Positions 13,312 to 22,059 of a stretch of 28,716 nucleotides of DNA are shown piece after piece; the stretch's first letter is position 1, and every line of letters begins with the position of its first letter. A program made the position numbers and the translations under genes. Under the pieces are notes generated by a model. It was not told where the DNA came from, ran no database searches, and saw nothing but the letters and a program-made list of their open reading frames with translations. The DNA comes from Streptomyces sp. NRRL F-5122 (GTDB lineage Bacteria; Actinomycetota; Actinomycetes; Streptomycetales; Streptomycetaceae): positions 1 to 28,716 of the forward strand of contig NZ_LMWH01000304.1 in assembly GCF_001507435.1 (NCBI RefSeq). Reading direction: 5' to 3'.

Positions 13312-15655
13312 GTGACGGTGGGGCGCGGGAAGGGGCTGGCACGGAGCTGCCCGGTGTGCCTGGGATGGCTGGTGGTGCACTGGTACAGGGTGTGCGACGG
13401 GTGCCGGCCCTGGGCGAGGAAGTACCCCGAGCGCGGGGTGTGCCCGCGGTGCCGACACGAGGCACACCTCAACACGGACGGGCTGTGCAAGCCGTGCCTC
13501 ATGGCGATCCGAGTTGAGGAAGACGCCGAGTGGGCTTTGGGCCTGGAGGAGGCGCGGCCTCGGCCTGTCCAGCTCACCGTCGGCGGCATGTATGGCGACC
13601 GGTCGGCGTCGGCCCGGCCGCTGCGCCGCCCCACCAAGAACGGACTGAGTATCGGGGTCGAGTGGTGGACCAAGCTCCGGCGGCAGCGCGCCGCTCCCGC
13701 CGGGCCGCCGGTGCTGGAGCCGCAGGTACGCGGTCAGGTCCCTCTCTTCACCGTGCCCCGGGCACTGAGCGACGCTACGGTCAGCGCGATCGTCGGTCGG
13801 CCGGTCGCCGGGTGGGAGGAGGCCCGGCAGGTGATCGAGGCGATGGCGGCCGAGCACGGATTGACCGCGGGCTGGCGCAGCAAGGTCGCCGAGATGGTCC
13901 GCCTCGCCCTGGCCGTGCGTGAGGCCGAAGGCGCCGAGCGGCTGCCCGAGGCCATGCTGCGGGACCTGCCGACCAACGGGGACGCGGTCCGCCTGATCTT
14001 GCTGCGGGTCGGGCTATTGGACGAGGCTCCCGAGCCCATGCGGTTCTCCATCTCGGACCAGCCCGCCCGTACTCCGTACATCACCGCTCCGGCTCCGCTG
14101 CCGCCCCGGGCGCCCCGCCAGTGCGCCGACTGCTACGCCTGGATCCCCGCCGGTCGACGGGCAGGTTTCGTCTGCGATCCGTGTCGGCACTGGCGGGAGC
14201 GGACGGGGCGAGGCCGGTGCTGCCGCTGCGGCCGTGACGGACTGGCCCTGCGCAACGACCGTTGCCGCAGCTGCCACCCCTACCGCCTCATCGACCAAGC
14301 CCGCCCGGCCTCCCGGCGGTTCACGCAGCTGGTGATCTCACTGCCGACCGGCAAGGGCGGACCGTTCGAGGCGTTCCCGGTCGGCGACGGCCAGGCGCCC
14401 GACTACGACGAACGACGGCCAGCTCTGCACACGAGCCGCGGACAGGAAGCGCTGTTCACCAGCCGCCGCGACTGGGCCCCGGTGCTGGCCCGGCTGCGGA
14501 GTATGCCTTCGGGCGATCCGCCGCTGACCGAGACCGCCCAGTGCCTTCTTGAGGAGTTCACCCGCCATCGACCGGGGCAGCGGACGGACTACCGGAAGAA
14601 CACCCGCACGCTCACGATCCTCCTGTACTGGCTCGGCACCGAAACGGCCGTCTTCGAACGCGACGTGCACGACCTAGCCAGGATCGACGTGAACCTCGCG
14701 GCCAAGCCCGTCTGCCAGTTCCTGCGCACCCGAGGCCTGTTGGTGGAGGACCCGAACCTGCATCGGGACGCGTACCTGGCGTGGATCGAGTTGACCCTCA
14801 CCGCCCTGCCGGAGCCGGTCGCGAGCGAGGTGGGCACCTGGGTCAAGGTCATGCGCGAGCAGGGCCGCCACGAAGGCGAGCCCCGCGGCTACGACGGCAT
14901 CCGCCGCTACCTCACCACGCTTCAGCCCACCCTCACAGCCTGGACCACGACGGCTGGCGTGAACTCACTGAGGGAGATCACGAAGGACCACGTCGAGAAC
15001 GCCGTGGATGGCCTGTCCGGCTACGCCCGTCGAGGACTGGCCACAGCCCTGCGCAGCCTGTTCCGCGCGCTGAAGCGCGAGCGAGTGGTCTTCCGCAACC
15101 CCGCCCGCACCTGCCGGTCGGCGACCTCAACGGCATCCCGAGGTCCATCCCTTCCGACCTCCTGATGGGGCTGCTCGACCAGGCGGCGACGCCGCTCGGT
15201 CGCCTCGTCGTCGCCTTCGCTGCCATCCACGCACTGCCCGGAATCGAGATCCGAAAGCTGCACACCACGGGCCTCGATCTCTCCCGCGGCACCCTCGAAG
15301 TACGGCGCGGCCTGCTGCGGCACACCCTCTACCTCGAGGAGCTCACCCACCAACTCGCCGCCGACTGGACTACCTACCGCCACCAGCGATGGCCCGCCTC
15401 GGCCAACCCCCACCTGCTGGTCAGCCAGAAGACCGCGGTCGACCCCGACCACCCGGCCGTCAGCATCGGCCTTCTAAGCGGAGCCCTTCCCCGCGGGCTG
15501 ACGCTGAGCGGTCTGCGACAAGACCGCATCCTGAACGAGGCGTCCGAAAGCGCCGACCGCTCAAACTGATGCGCCTGTTCGGCATCACCGAGCAGACCGC
15601 CATGCGCTATGTCACCGCGGCGCACCCCGAACGCACCACCAAGATGCCTCGGTAA
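13312..15655 (+). pseudogene. Zinc-ribbon / tyrosine-recombinase-like protein, broken by two frameshifts
   Basis: GTG 13312 follows GAGGGG at good spacing. The N terminus has two CxxC pairs (CPVC...CDGC, CPRC...CKPC), and a second cluster lies around residues 270-325 (CADC, CDPC, CCRCG, CRSC). The C-terminal half resembles the core-binding and catalytic regions of tyrosine recombinases (FTRHRPGQRTDYRKNTRTL...; GYARRGLATALRSLFRALKRERVVFRNPAR). The first frame ends in shadow at 15165. Sense continues in a second frame from about 15115 (HLPVGDLNGIPRSIPSD...LRQDRILNEA), then in a third from about 15556 (PLKLMRLFGITEQTAMRYVTAAHPERTTKMPR), stopping at 15655. Each shift is repaired by one C. Repaired length would be about 780 residues. 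The canonical R-HxxR-Y residues are not all evident, so activity is doubtful even if intact. Confidence 0.65.
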
Positions 15656-15661
15656 GCCGCG

Positions 15662-15748
15662 CTAGGGTCTTTCGTTTGGATCATCGTGTGACGCTGCGAT
15701 ATGGAGTCCGGCCAGGTAGATCGCGCCAGGCCATTTTCCCGTGTTCAC
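15662..15748 (-). pseudogene. Transposase 3' remnant
   Basis: The minus strand reads GKWPGAIYLAGLHIAASHDDPNERP then TAG (15662-15664). This resembles the C-terminal end of an insertion-sequence transposase, where HDDPNERP lies right at the IS end. A GTG at 15748 would formally start a 28-residue frame, but a degraded IS end is more likely. It abuts the stop of the membrane-protein gene at 15764. Confidence 0.4.
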
Positions 15749-15763
15749 GGCTGCTCCCTCGTG

Positions 15764-16711
15764 TCAGGGGAAGCTTGGCGGTGGGTCTTTGCGGAGAAGC
15801 GCGTTGATCTGATTGCCGACGTCGACAGTCAAGGGCCCTGGGCAGTGCAGGCGTAGTTGTTCGGCGAGGGTGTGGCCGTGGAGGTCCGCAGCGGTCTCGA
15901 TGAGCTGGCAAAGGGCGGCAGTGGCCGTGCGGGCTCGGATCGTGCCGGTGGTGACCACGGCGATGCTGATGAGCAGAGCGGGCCACCAGCAGATGCCGAG
16001 TAAGCCGTAGAGGGTGGCCCATCCCATGAGGCTGCCGGCGGCTGTGTAGGCGGTTTGGGCAGTGGTGAGGTCGGCGCGCAGGGATTCGGGGAGCACGGTC
16101 CATAAGCGGGGCCACGCAAGGGCGATGTCCAGTCCGTAGGCACGGCGGATGCGGATCGCGTTGTCCCGCCATCGGTCGCCAATCCACGTAGGGAGCTCGG
16201 GGAATTCAAGGCTGATGGCGTCTCGGCGAGCCAGCGCTTCGGCGATGCCAGGCCCCGCGACCACTATGGGCAATGCGGTGGTGACGCCGGTGGCTGGGGG
16301 GAATGAAGAGTGTGCGCTGCTGCGGAGGGCCTCGCCTATCAGCGTGTTGACCTGGTTGTCGGCGGAGCGCCATCGGTTTTGCCGCCAGATGGTGAGCCGG
16401 CGGGCGGGTGGCCACCGGCCGCGGGTGGTCCAGAGGCGGCGTACCAGCATGCCCAGCGCGGTCGCTACCAATCCGGCGGCGGCACTGGCTAGCAGGAGGC
16501 CCGCGAGGAGGACCACGATCACCACCGCGGGGTGACTGTCGTCTGCCCACGGGGTGATCCTGTCGGCCAGGACGTGCGGGCTCAAGGCGTGACTCCACCC
16601 GAGTTGGGTGGCGAGGAGAGCGGTGGACACCCACAGCAGGCCGGGGAGGACCAGGACGGTGACCCAGCGTTCGGCTATCTTCTTGCCGAGTTCGCCAAGA
16701 AACGTGTTCAT
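15764..16711 (-). CDS. Multi-pass membrane protein of the CHAT-protease locus
   Basis: The 315-residue protein begins MNTFLGELGKKIAERWVTVLVLPGLLWV. Hydrophobic spans lie near residues 17-36, 61-88, 221-241 and 242-258, with a soluble loop of about 130 residues between spans 2 and 3 and a cytoplasm-like C-terminal tail. No enzyme motif is seen. The start overlaps the stop of the upstream 127-residue gene by ATGA, so both are made from one message, divergent from the CHAT protease gene. In such a setting a membrane protein is a candidate effector (channel or pore) or anchor that the protease acts on; this is inference. Related proteins with an N-terminal FLGELGKK-AERW signature occur in Streptomyces. 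Confidence 0.75.
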   Translation of the reverse strand: MNTFLGELGKKIAERWVTVLVLPGLLWVSTALLATQLGWSHALSPHVLADRITPWADDSHPAVVIVVLLAGLLLASAAAGLVATALGMLVRRLWTTRGRWPPARRLTIWRQNRWRSADNQVNTLIGEALRSSAHSSFPPATGVTTALPIVVAGPGIAEALARRDAISLEFPELPTWIGDRWRDNAIRIRRAYGLDIALAWPRLWTVLPESLRADLTTAQTAYTAAGSLMGWATLYGLLGICWWPALLISIAVVTTGTIRARTATAALCQLIETAADLHGHTLAEQLRLHCPGPLTVDVGNQINALLRKDPPPSFP

Positions 16712-17091
16712 CCGCTGATCACCGTGACGGGTGTCAGCGGGTCCTGCGTCAGTGGACACACCGGGGTTGCGGTGCTGCCCGGTTCGAAGCGGCCACACGG
16801 GCGCGGGTGAGGGCATCGCCACACATGGGCGGTGCGCACGCCTGCGGTCACGTCCGGCAGCGGCTGAAATTGGCGGTCCGTGCTGGTGATCCCGTCCACT
16901 CCGACGGCGGCGGCGGCCTCCTCCACCGCGTCGAGCAGTTCTGTCAGCAGGGCAGGATCGCCGCCGTCGCGGACCGCGCCGACAAGCGACTCCCACTGCG
17001 TGCGGGTGAAGCCGGCGCCGTGCAGCACCGCCTGCAAGCCCGGGTCGCCGGCCATGCTCAGACATAGTTGTTCAACGCGTTCTGACACCAT
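16708..17091 (-). CDS. Small protein with helical N-terminal domain and Cys-cluster tail, CHAT locus
   Basis: The 127-residue protein starts at ATG 17091, six bases after a near-perfect GGGAGGA site. Residues 1-65 form an all-helical domain (RVEQLCLSMAGDPGLQAVLHGAGFTRTQWESLVGAVR...LLTELLDAVEEAAAAVG) that could be a death-domain-like or effector-associated adaptor. The tail has VWRCPHPRPCGRF and PVCPLTQDPLTPV, a short C93/C99/C112 (plus H95) cluster like a mini zinc knuckle. It overlaps the membrane-protein gene by 4 bp, and its start lies about 200 bp from the divergent CHAT gene. I propose an adaptor or regulator linking protease and membrane protein; no family was recognised with certainty. 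Confidence 0.7.
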   Translation of the reverse strand: MVSERVEQLCLSMAGDPGLQAVLHGAGFTRTQWESLVGAVRDGGDPALLTELLDAVEEAAAAVGVDGITSTDRQFQPLPDVTAGVRTAHVWRCPHPRPCGRFEPGSTATPVCPLTQDPLTPVTVISG

Positions 17092-17288
17092 GATTCCTCC
17101 CCTGCCGCGCGGACGGCTGTCTATCATGCCCGTGGGCGTGGATGCCTCGCCACGAGACGCTGCCGCAGGCGCCGCGGGGTTGGAAGGCGGGCGCTGAGTC
17201 ACCGTCATTTCTTCCTGCGGCCAGCGTGAGTCTCGGGTGAAATCTCGCTACAGAGACACCGGCGCTGGCGACTGTATGGGAGGGGCTC
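17092..17288. promoter_or_regulatory. Divergent promoter region of the CHAT locus
   Basis: This 197-bp interval separates two divergent starts and must hold promoters for both. Good ribosome-binding sites are seen at both ends (GGGAGGA for the minus gene, GGGAGGGG for the plus gene). No convincing -35/-10 pair or long inverted repeat was found by eye. Confidence 0.5.
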
Positions 17289-20200
17289 ATGGCCAGGGAC
17301 AACGACCAAAGAACCCCATGGTTGGCGGCATTGGTCAGGAAGTATGACAGGGCGGATGCCATGGGCTCGGTGAGTCGCTGCGAGAGCACCGGGGACGTCG
17401 TCGGTCTCCAGCATGCCGCTGCGCGCTTACGCCACATAGCTGCCAGTACCCCCTCATCAGATGCCGCTGACAGAGCCGCAGCGCTCAATGACTTGGGTAT
17501 CGCTCTGCAGGTCCTTTTCGAGCAGTGCGGGGACCAGGCGGCACTGGTAGAGGCGGTGCAGGCTGGCCGGGACGCGGTCGGCGCCACCCCACCTGACCAC
17601 CCGAACTGGACCCTCTACATGAACAACTTGGGTGCTGCACTGGGGTACTTGTACCAATGGGGCGGTGACCCGGTCGTGCTCGAAGAACAAGTGCAGGTCC
17701 TCCGGGAGGCCGTCGGCATCACCCAGGTGAGCCACCCCCACCGCGTCATGGTCTTGAATAACCTCACCATCGCGCTACGGAGGGTGTTCGAGCGGGAGGA
17801 CGATCAGGCTGCGTTGGAGGAGGCGGTGCAGGCCAGCCGGGAGGCTGTTGGAGGCGCATCGGCCGACGACCCCAATCGAGCAGCGTGCCTGAACTCTCTT
17901 GGCACCACTCTGCTGAAACTATTCGAGCGGGGCGGCGACCAGTCCGTGTTGGAGGAGGCCGTCCAGGCCGGTCGCGATGCGGTGCGTATCCCGTCCAACC
18001 AGGCCAGCCGTGCCATCTTCCTGAACAACCTCGGTTACGCCCTACGAACCCTCTTCGAGTGCGCTGGGGACCAGGCCGCGCTGGTAGAGGCGGTGCAGGC
18101 CGGCCGGGAGGCCGTCGACGGCACCGCGCCCGATCACCCCAATCGAGCTATGTACCTGCACAATCTCGGCGTCGCCCTGCTGAGATCTTTCGAGCGAGGC
18201 GGTGATCAGGCGGTGCTGGAGGAGGCCATCCAAGCCAGCCGTGACGCGGTGCGCGCCACGCCGGAGCGAGGCGGTGATCAGGCGGTGCTGGAGGAGGCCA
18301 TCCAAGCCAGCCGTGACGCGGTGCGCGCCACGCCGCCCGACCACCCCGACTTCGCCATGTACCTGAACGCCCTTGGCATCTGCCTGCAGACTCTGTTCGA
18401 GTGGGACGGTGATCAGGCCGTGCTGGCAGAATCAGTGCAAGTGGGCCGTGACGCGGTACGCGCCACCCCGCCCGACCACCCCCGCCGAGCCATGCATCTC
18501 AACACCCTCGCCATCAGTCTGCAGAGCCTGTACGCGCGGGGTGGCGATCTGGCACTGGGAGAAGAGGCCGTGCAGGTCGCCCGCGATGCGGTGCGCGCTG
18601 TCCCGTCCGACCGTCCTGACCGGGCCATGTTCCTGAACAATCTCAGCATCGCTCTGCAGAGCCTTTTCTGGCGGGCCGGCGATCCAGCAGTGGGCAAGGA
18701 GGCCGTGCAGGTCGCCCGGGAAGCAGTCAAAGCCACCTCATCCGATCACCCCGACCTGGCCTCTCGCCTGAGCAGCCTCGGCAACGCGCTGCGAAAGCTC
18801 GGTGATTGGGACGGCAATCAGGCCGTGCTGAAGGAGGCGGTACAGGTCGGCCGTGACGCGCTCCACGCCACCCCGCCCTACGCCCCCTACCGAGCCCTAT
18901 ACCTGAACAACCTCGGCATCAGCCTGCAGTGCCTGTACGAGCGGGGTGGGGACCCAGCAGCGTTAGAAGAGGGACGAAGCTGTTGCGCCAGTGCTGCCAG
19001 CATCGTGTCGGCACCGGTGGCTACGCGGGTATCCGCATCACGGCTCGCCGCTCGCTTGGACCTCCTCGCGGGCGAGCACGACCACGCCCTGGAAATGGCA
19101 GAGTTGGCCGTGGAGCTACTGCCTCAGCTGGCTCCTCACGCTCTCGCCCGAGCTGACCGAGAAAACCGGATCGTCAACATGTCCGGATTGGCCTCGGCAG
19201 CGGCGACAGCGGCCATCGCCGCAGGCCGTCCGGAACAAGCCGTGGAACTGCTCGAGCAGACGCGGGGCGTATTGCTCGCTGACACGCTCGACGCCCGCAG
19301 TGACCTGACCGACCTATGGGACCGAGAACCCCGCCTCGCCGCCGCGTTCGAGGACATCCGAAAGGCGATCGAGGCCGCCGACCATGCCCCCGACAGCGTC
19401 GGCGTCTCCAACGCCCAGGCTCTGGGCCGCCCTGGTGGGGCAGGCGGAGTGGACCACCGAGATCTGGCCGCCCGGCGGGCCGATCTGCAGCGACGTTGGA
19501 CCGATCTGCTGGGGCGCATCCGCGAACGGCCCGGATTCGACGGGTTTCTGCGGCCGCCCCCGATCGACCAACTCCGCCAGCAGGCCGCTGACAATCCCAT
19601 TGTGTATGTCACCGTCCACGATGAGCGCGGCGCAGCGTTGATCGTCGTCGACGACCCCAGCCGGCCGGTACGCGTCATCGACCTGCCTAACCTGACCGAG
19701 TCCGCCGCAGCTGCGCACATCGACCTCCTCAGTACCGCCCAACACACCGCCTTGGACGGGACACGTCCCGCACGCGAACGGAGCGCTGCCCAGCGGCAGA
19801 TCCTCGGCGTTCTGGCCTGGCTGTGGGACACTGTCACCGAACCTGTTCTGCAGCATCTCGGCCACACCACCACCCCGCCCGACGACGGCCCGTGGCCCCG
19901 ATTGTGGTGGTGCCCCGTGGGAATGTGCACCTTCCTGCCCCTGCACGCCGCCGGACACCACATGCCCGCCAGTCGCGCCGACACCGTGATGGACCGGGTG
20001 ATCTCCTCCTACACCCCCACCATCCGCGCCCTCGCTCACGCCCGCGCCTCTCGCCTTCGGGAACGACTCGCCGGCGCCTCCGCATCGACCATGCTGATCG
20101 TGGCTGTGCCTGACGCCCCCCAAAGCAGACCACTGCACAGTGTGCCCGAGGAAGTCGAACTCCTCCGCAGGATGGTCCCCGGAGCGACCATGCTGCCGCC

Positions 20201-20693
20201 CCAGGGAACGCAGGCCACCCGTGACAACGTCGTATCAGCCCTACCGAGCCACCAGATCGCACACTTCGCCTGCCACGGCGTCGCCGACTGGGCCGCTCCC
20301 GCCAATAGCCGACTCCTCCTGCACGACCACCTCGACAACCCTCTCACCCTCGCCAGGATCGCCCGGCTTCGCCTCACCCACGTGGACCTGGCTTATCTGT
20401 CCGCGTGCAGCACGACCGACACCGATCCCGACCATGTCGATGAGGCCACCCATATCACCGCCGCATTCCTCCTTGCTGGATACCCCAGCGTCATTGGAAC
20501 CCTCTGGCCCATCAACGACCGCGCAGCGACCGCCATCACGCACGACATGTACGCCTACCTCACACGCTGCGGCGCCACGCCACCGGACCCCGCCCTCGCC
20601 GCCCAGGCTCTCCACCACAGCACACGAAAACACCGAGACCGCTACCCCGCAGTCCCCACGCGCTGGGCCGCCCATATCCACACGGGCACCTGA
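17289..20693 (+). CDS. TPR-CHAT protein, caspase-like cysteine protease
   Basis: The 1134-residue protein begins with about 60 residues of unique sequence. About eleven tetratricopeptide-like units of about 45 residues follow (pattern NNLG-AL-LFERGGDQA-LEEAVQA-REAV-ATPPDHPNRA-YL), to about residue 560. Then come a helical connector with further TPR-like stretches (to about 700) and a C-terminal CHAT domain. The caspase-type dyad is present: H996 in AHFACHGVADW and C1040 in LAYLSACSTTDTD, followed by ATHITAAFLLAGYPSVIGTLWPINDRAA. CHAT proteases are relatives of separase and caspases; TPR-CHAT forms such as Csx29 cleave partner proteins on activation in anti-phage systems. TTA codons at residues 47 and 559 suggest bldA dependence. 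A 72-bp duplication adds a half repeat near residue 325. It is divergent from the adaptor/membrane pair. Confidence 0.88.
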   Translation: MARDNDQRTPWLAALVRKYDRADAMGSVSRCESTGDVVGLQHAAARLRHIAASTPSSDAADRAAALNDLGIALQVLFEQCGDQAALVEAVQAGRDAVGATPPDHPNWTLYMNNLGAALGYLYQWGGDPVVLEEQVQVLREAVGITQVSHPHRVMVLNNLTIALRRVFEREDDQAALEEAVQASREAVGGASADDPNRAACLNSLGTTLLKLFERGGDQSVLEEAVQAGRDAVRIPSNQASRAIFLNNLGYALRTLFECAGDQAALVEAVQAGREAVDGTAPDHPNRAMYLHNLGVALLRSFERGGDQAVLEEAIQASRDAVRATPERGGDQAVLEEAIQASRDAVRATPPDHPDFAMYLNALGICLQTLFEWDGDQAVLAESVQVGRDAVRATPPDHPRRAMHLNTLAISLQSLYARGGDLALGEEAVQVARDAVRAVPSDRPDRAMFLNNLSIALQSLFWRAGDPAVGKEAVQVAREAVKATSSDHPDLASRLSSLGNALRKLGDWDGNQAVLKEAVQVGRDALHATPPYAPYRALYLNNLGISLQCLYERGGDPAALEEGRSCCASAASIVSAPVATRVSASRLAARLDLLAGEHDHALEMAELAVELLPQLAPHALARADRENRIVNMSGLASAAATAAIAAGRPEQAVELLEQTRGVLLADTLDARSDLTDLWDREPRLAAAFEDIRKAIEAADHAPDSVGVSNAQALGRPGGAGGVDHRDLAARRADLQRRWTDLLGRIRERPGFDGFLRPPPIDQLRQQAADNPIVYVTVHDERGAALIVVDDPSRPVRVIDLPNLTESAAAAHIDLLSTAQHTALDGTRPARERSAAQRQILGVLAWLWDTVTEPVLQHLGHTTTPPDDGPWPRLWWCPVGMCTFLPLHAAGHHMPASRADTVMDRVISSYTPTIRALAHARASRLRERLAGASASTMLIVAVPDAPQSRPLHSVPEEVELLRRMVPGATMLPPQGTQATRDNVVSALPSHQIAHFACHGVADWAAPANSRLLLHDHLDNPLTLARIARLRLTHVDLAYLSACSTTDTDPDHVDEATHITAAFLLAGYPSVIGTLWPINDRAATAITHDMYAYLTRCGATPPDPALAAQALHHSTRKHRDRYPAVPTRWAAHIHTGT
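18192..18335. repeat. Perfect 72-bp tandem duplication in the TPR region
   Basis: Bases 18192-18263 and 18264-18335 are identical. Each encodes 24 residues starting ERGGDQAVLEEAIQ, so the reading frame survives but one TPR unit contains an extra half repeat. The lack of any difference points to a recent duplication or an assembly artefact. Confidence 0.95.
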
Positions 20694-20938
20694 CAGTCGA
20701 GCCGTCCCGTTTCCAGGGGCGGTTTGGTGACGCCGACCTACTCGCAACCGCCGGGGACAGACCGCCGGTGCCGGGATGGCTGGGGGCAGTGGCGGCTGGC
20801 TGAGCGCACGGCCGTCAGCCGGCCGTGGCAACGTCCACCGAGGGGCGTTGTAGGCGGCGCGGGCGGCCTACCTCAGCCATGTGGTCGACGGCCCACTGCC
20901 GCAGCGCCCTGACGGGCTCGCGCAGAATCTGACCGAGG
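20694..20938. other. No recognisable gene
   Basis: Between the CHAT gene stop and the IS5-like remnant I see only shadow frames. The sequence is GC-rich but without protein-like composition. Confidence 0.5.
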
Positions 20939-21025
20939 GCAGTTCTGGTGGCCGACGGCCGCTACCAGCCCTTGGCGTTCGTCCTGACCGTCGGACAGGC
21001 CGGTGATGCACCCGCCTTCGGGTAG
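20939..21025 (+). pseudogene. IS5-type transposase remnant
   Basis: The short frame AVLVADGRYQPLAFVLTVGQAGDAPAFG then TAG matches the DDE-domain segment of IS5/IS1647-like transposases, where a D-G-R-x-x-PLAF-x-LT-x-GQ-x-GD-x-x-F pattern surrounds the first catalytic Asp. No start or downstream transposase sequence remains. It marks an old insertion or recombination point downstream of the CHAT gene. Confidence 0.55.
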
Positions 21026-21040
21026 ACCCACTGGAGCCAC

Positions 21041-21172
21041 ATGACGAGCAATACCGAAACGGACGAGCACACCGACCGCGGGATCTTCAGCGATGAAGAT
21101 GCCGGGTCGACGGACCCCTTCTACGGATCCGACAGTGAGCCTTTCCCGGTAATGGATCATGACGTTGTGTGA
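21041..21172 (+). CDS. Possible small acidic protein, 43 residues
   Basis: ATG 21041 follows GGAG at 8 bp (CTGGAGCCACATG) and runs to TGA 21170-21172. The product is very acidic (MTSNTETDEHTDRG... ...DPFYGSDSEPFPVMDHD) with no Arg/Pro shadow bias, unlike surrounding frames. It ends 5 bp before the stop of the neighbouring convergent transposase, so its 3' part may lie within the IS end and the true gene may be truncated. It could be a small regulatory peptide, a peptide precursor or chance. No family is recognised. Confidence 0.35.
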   Translation: MTSNTETDEHTDRGIFSDEDAGSTDPFYGSDSEPFPVMDHDVV

Positions 21173-21176
21173 TCGT

Positions 21177-22004
21177 TCAGATGGTTCGGTCGTATTCGAG
21201 CTGGAGCAGGACGAGGGCTGCGGCGGCGATCTGGGTGATGCGGCTGGGGTCGAGACTGACACGCCGCAGGGCCTTGAAGGTGGTCTTGAGCAGGGAGTTG
21301 GCCCGTTCGCACACGCCGTGGACACCTCGGATGACCTTGTTGTAGGTGTGCTGGGCCTCGGTCAGCTCGCCGCTCGCGGGCTTCTTGACCGGGTGCCGGA
21401 GGCCGTCTCCGGCGTTCTCGTACCCGAGGTCGACCAGGGTCGGCACGCCCGGTTCGGCGGCGAGGTTGTTCAGGGCGTCGAGCCGGCCGTGGTGGCGGGC
21501 GCAGGTGGTGTCGTGCTCGCGGCCCGGGCGTACCGGGGAGACCCAGATCGGCCAGCCGTCCGGGGTGGAGATGACCTGTACGTTCCCGCCGTGATGGCGG
21601 TGTTTCCCGGACCACCACAGGTCCGCGCCGTTGGGGCCGGGGGCGGCGACGCGGTCGGTGCGGACCACGGTGCCGTCCAGGTTCAGGTGGGTCAGCCCGG
21701 CTGCTTTCGCCCGCTCCAGCGCGGTGTTCAGATCCGGTGCCCCGGCCGCCAGGACGGTCAGTCCTTCGTGCAGGTAGCGATAGGCGGTGGAGGAGGACAG
21801 GCCGTTGTCACGGGCGAGTTGGGCCAGGCGGGTGCCGTCGAGGAACCAGCGCAGAATGAGCACGGCCTGCCGGAAGCAGCCCAGCGCGCGCCGGCCCCCG
21901 CGGGTGCCGACCGCCGCACGGTGGTCGCGCAGCAGCCGGGATAGGTGCTCGGCGGTGGACCGGCGGACATCGAGCACGGCGGTGTATGTGACACTGGTCG
22001 GCAC
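21177..22004 (-). mobile_element. IS5-superfamily insertion-sequence transposase, apparently intact
   Basis: From GTG 22004, behind GAGGGG, the protein has 275 residues; TTG 22037 would add 11. An N-terminal HTH (FLDGTRLAQLARDNGLSSSTAYRYLHEGL) is followed by a DDE domain: THLNLDGTVVRTDR (first Asp), GKHRHHGGNVQVISTPDGWPIWVSPVRPGREHDTTC, PTLVDLGYENAG (second Asp) and HGVCERANSLLKTTFKALRR (Glu). This is a DDE_Tnp_4 / IS5-group transposase. No frameshift is seen, so it may be active. Terminal inverted repeats could not be fixed with confidence; a hairpin with GGCCCCT / AGGGGCC and GATCTT / AAGATC arms (22009-22059) lies upstream of the gene and may form the right end or a regulatory structure. 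Confidence 0.85.
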
Positions 22005-22059
22005 GTGAGGCCCCTCGGTCGGATCTTTCTGTCGCAAGATCGTTCCTACCAGGGGCCTT

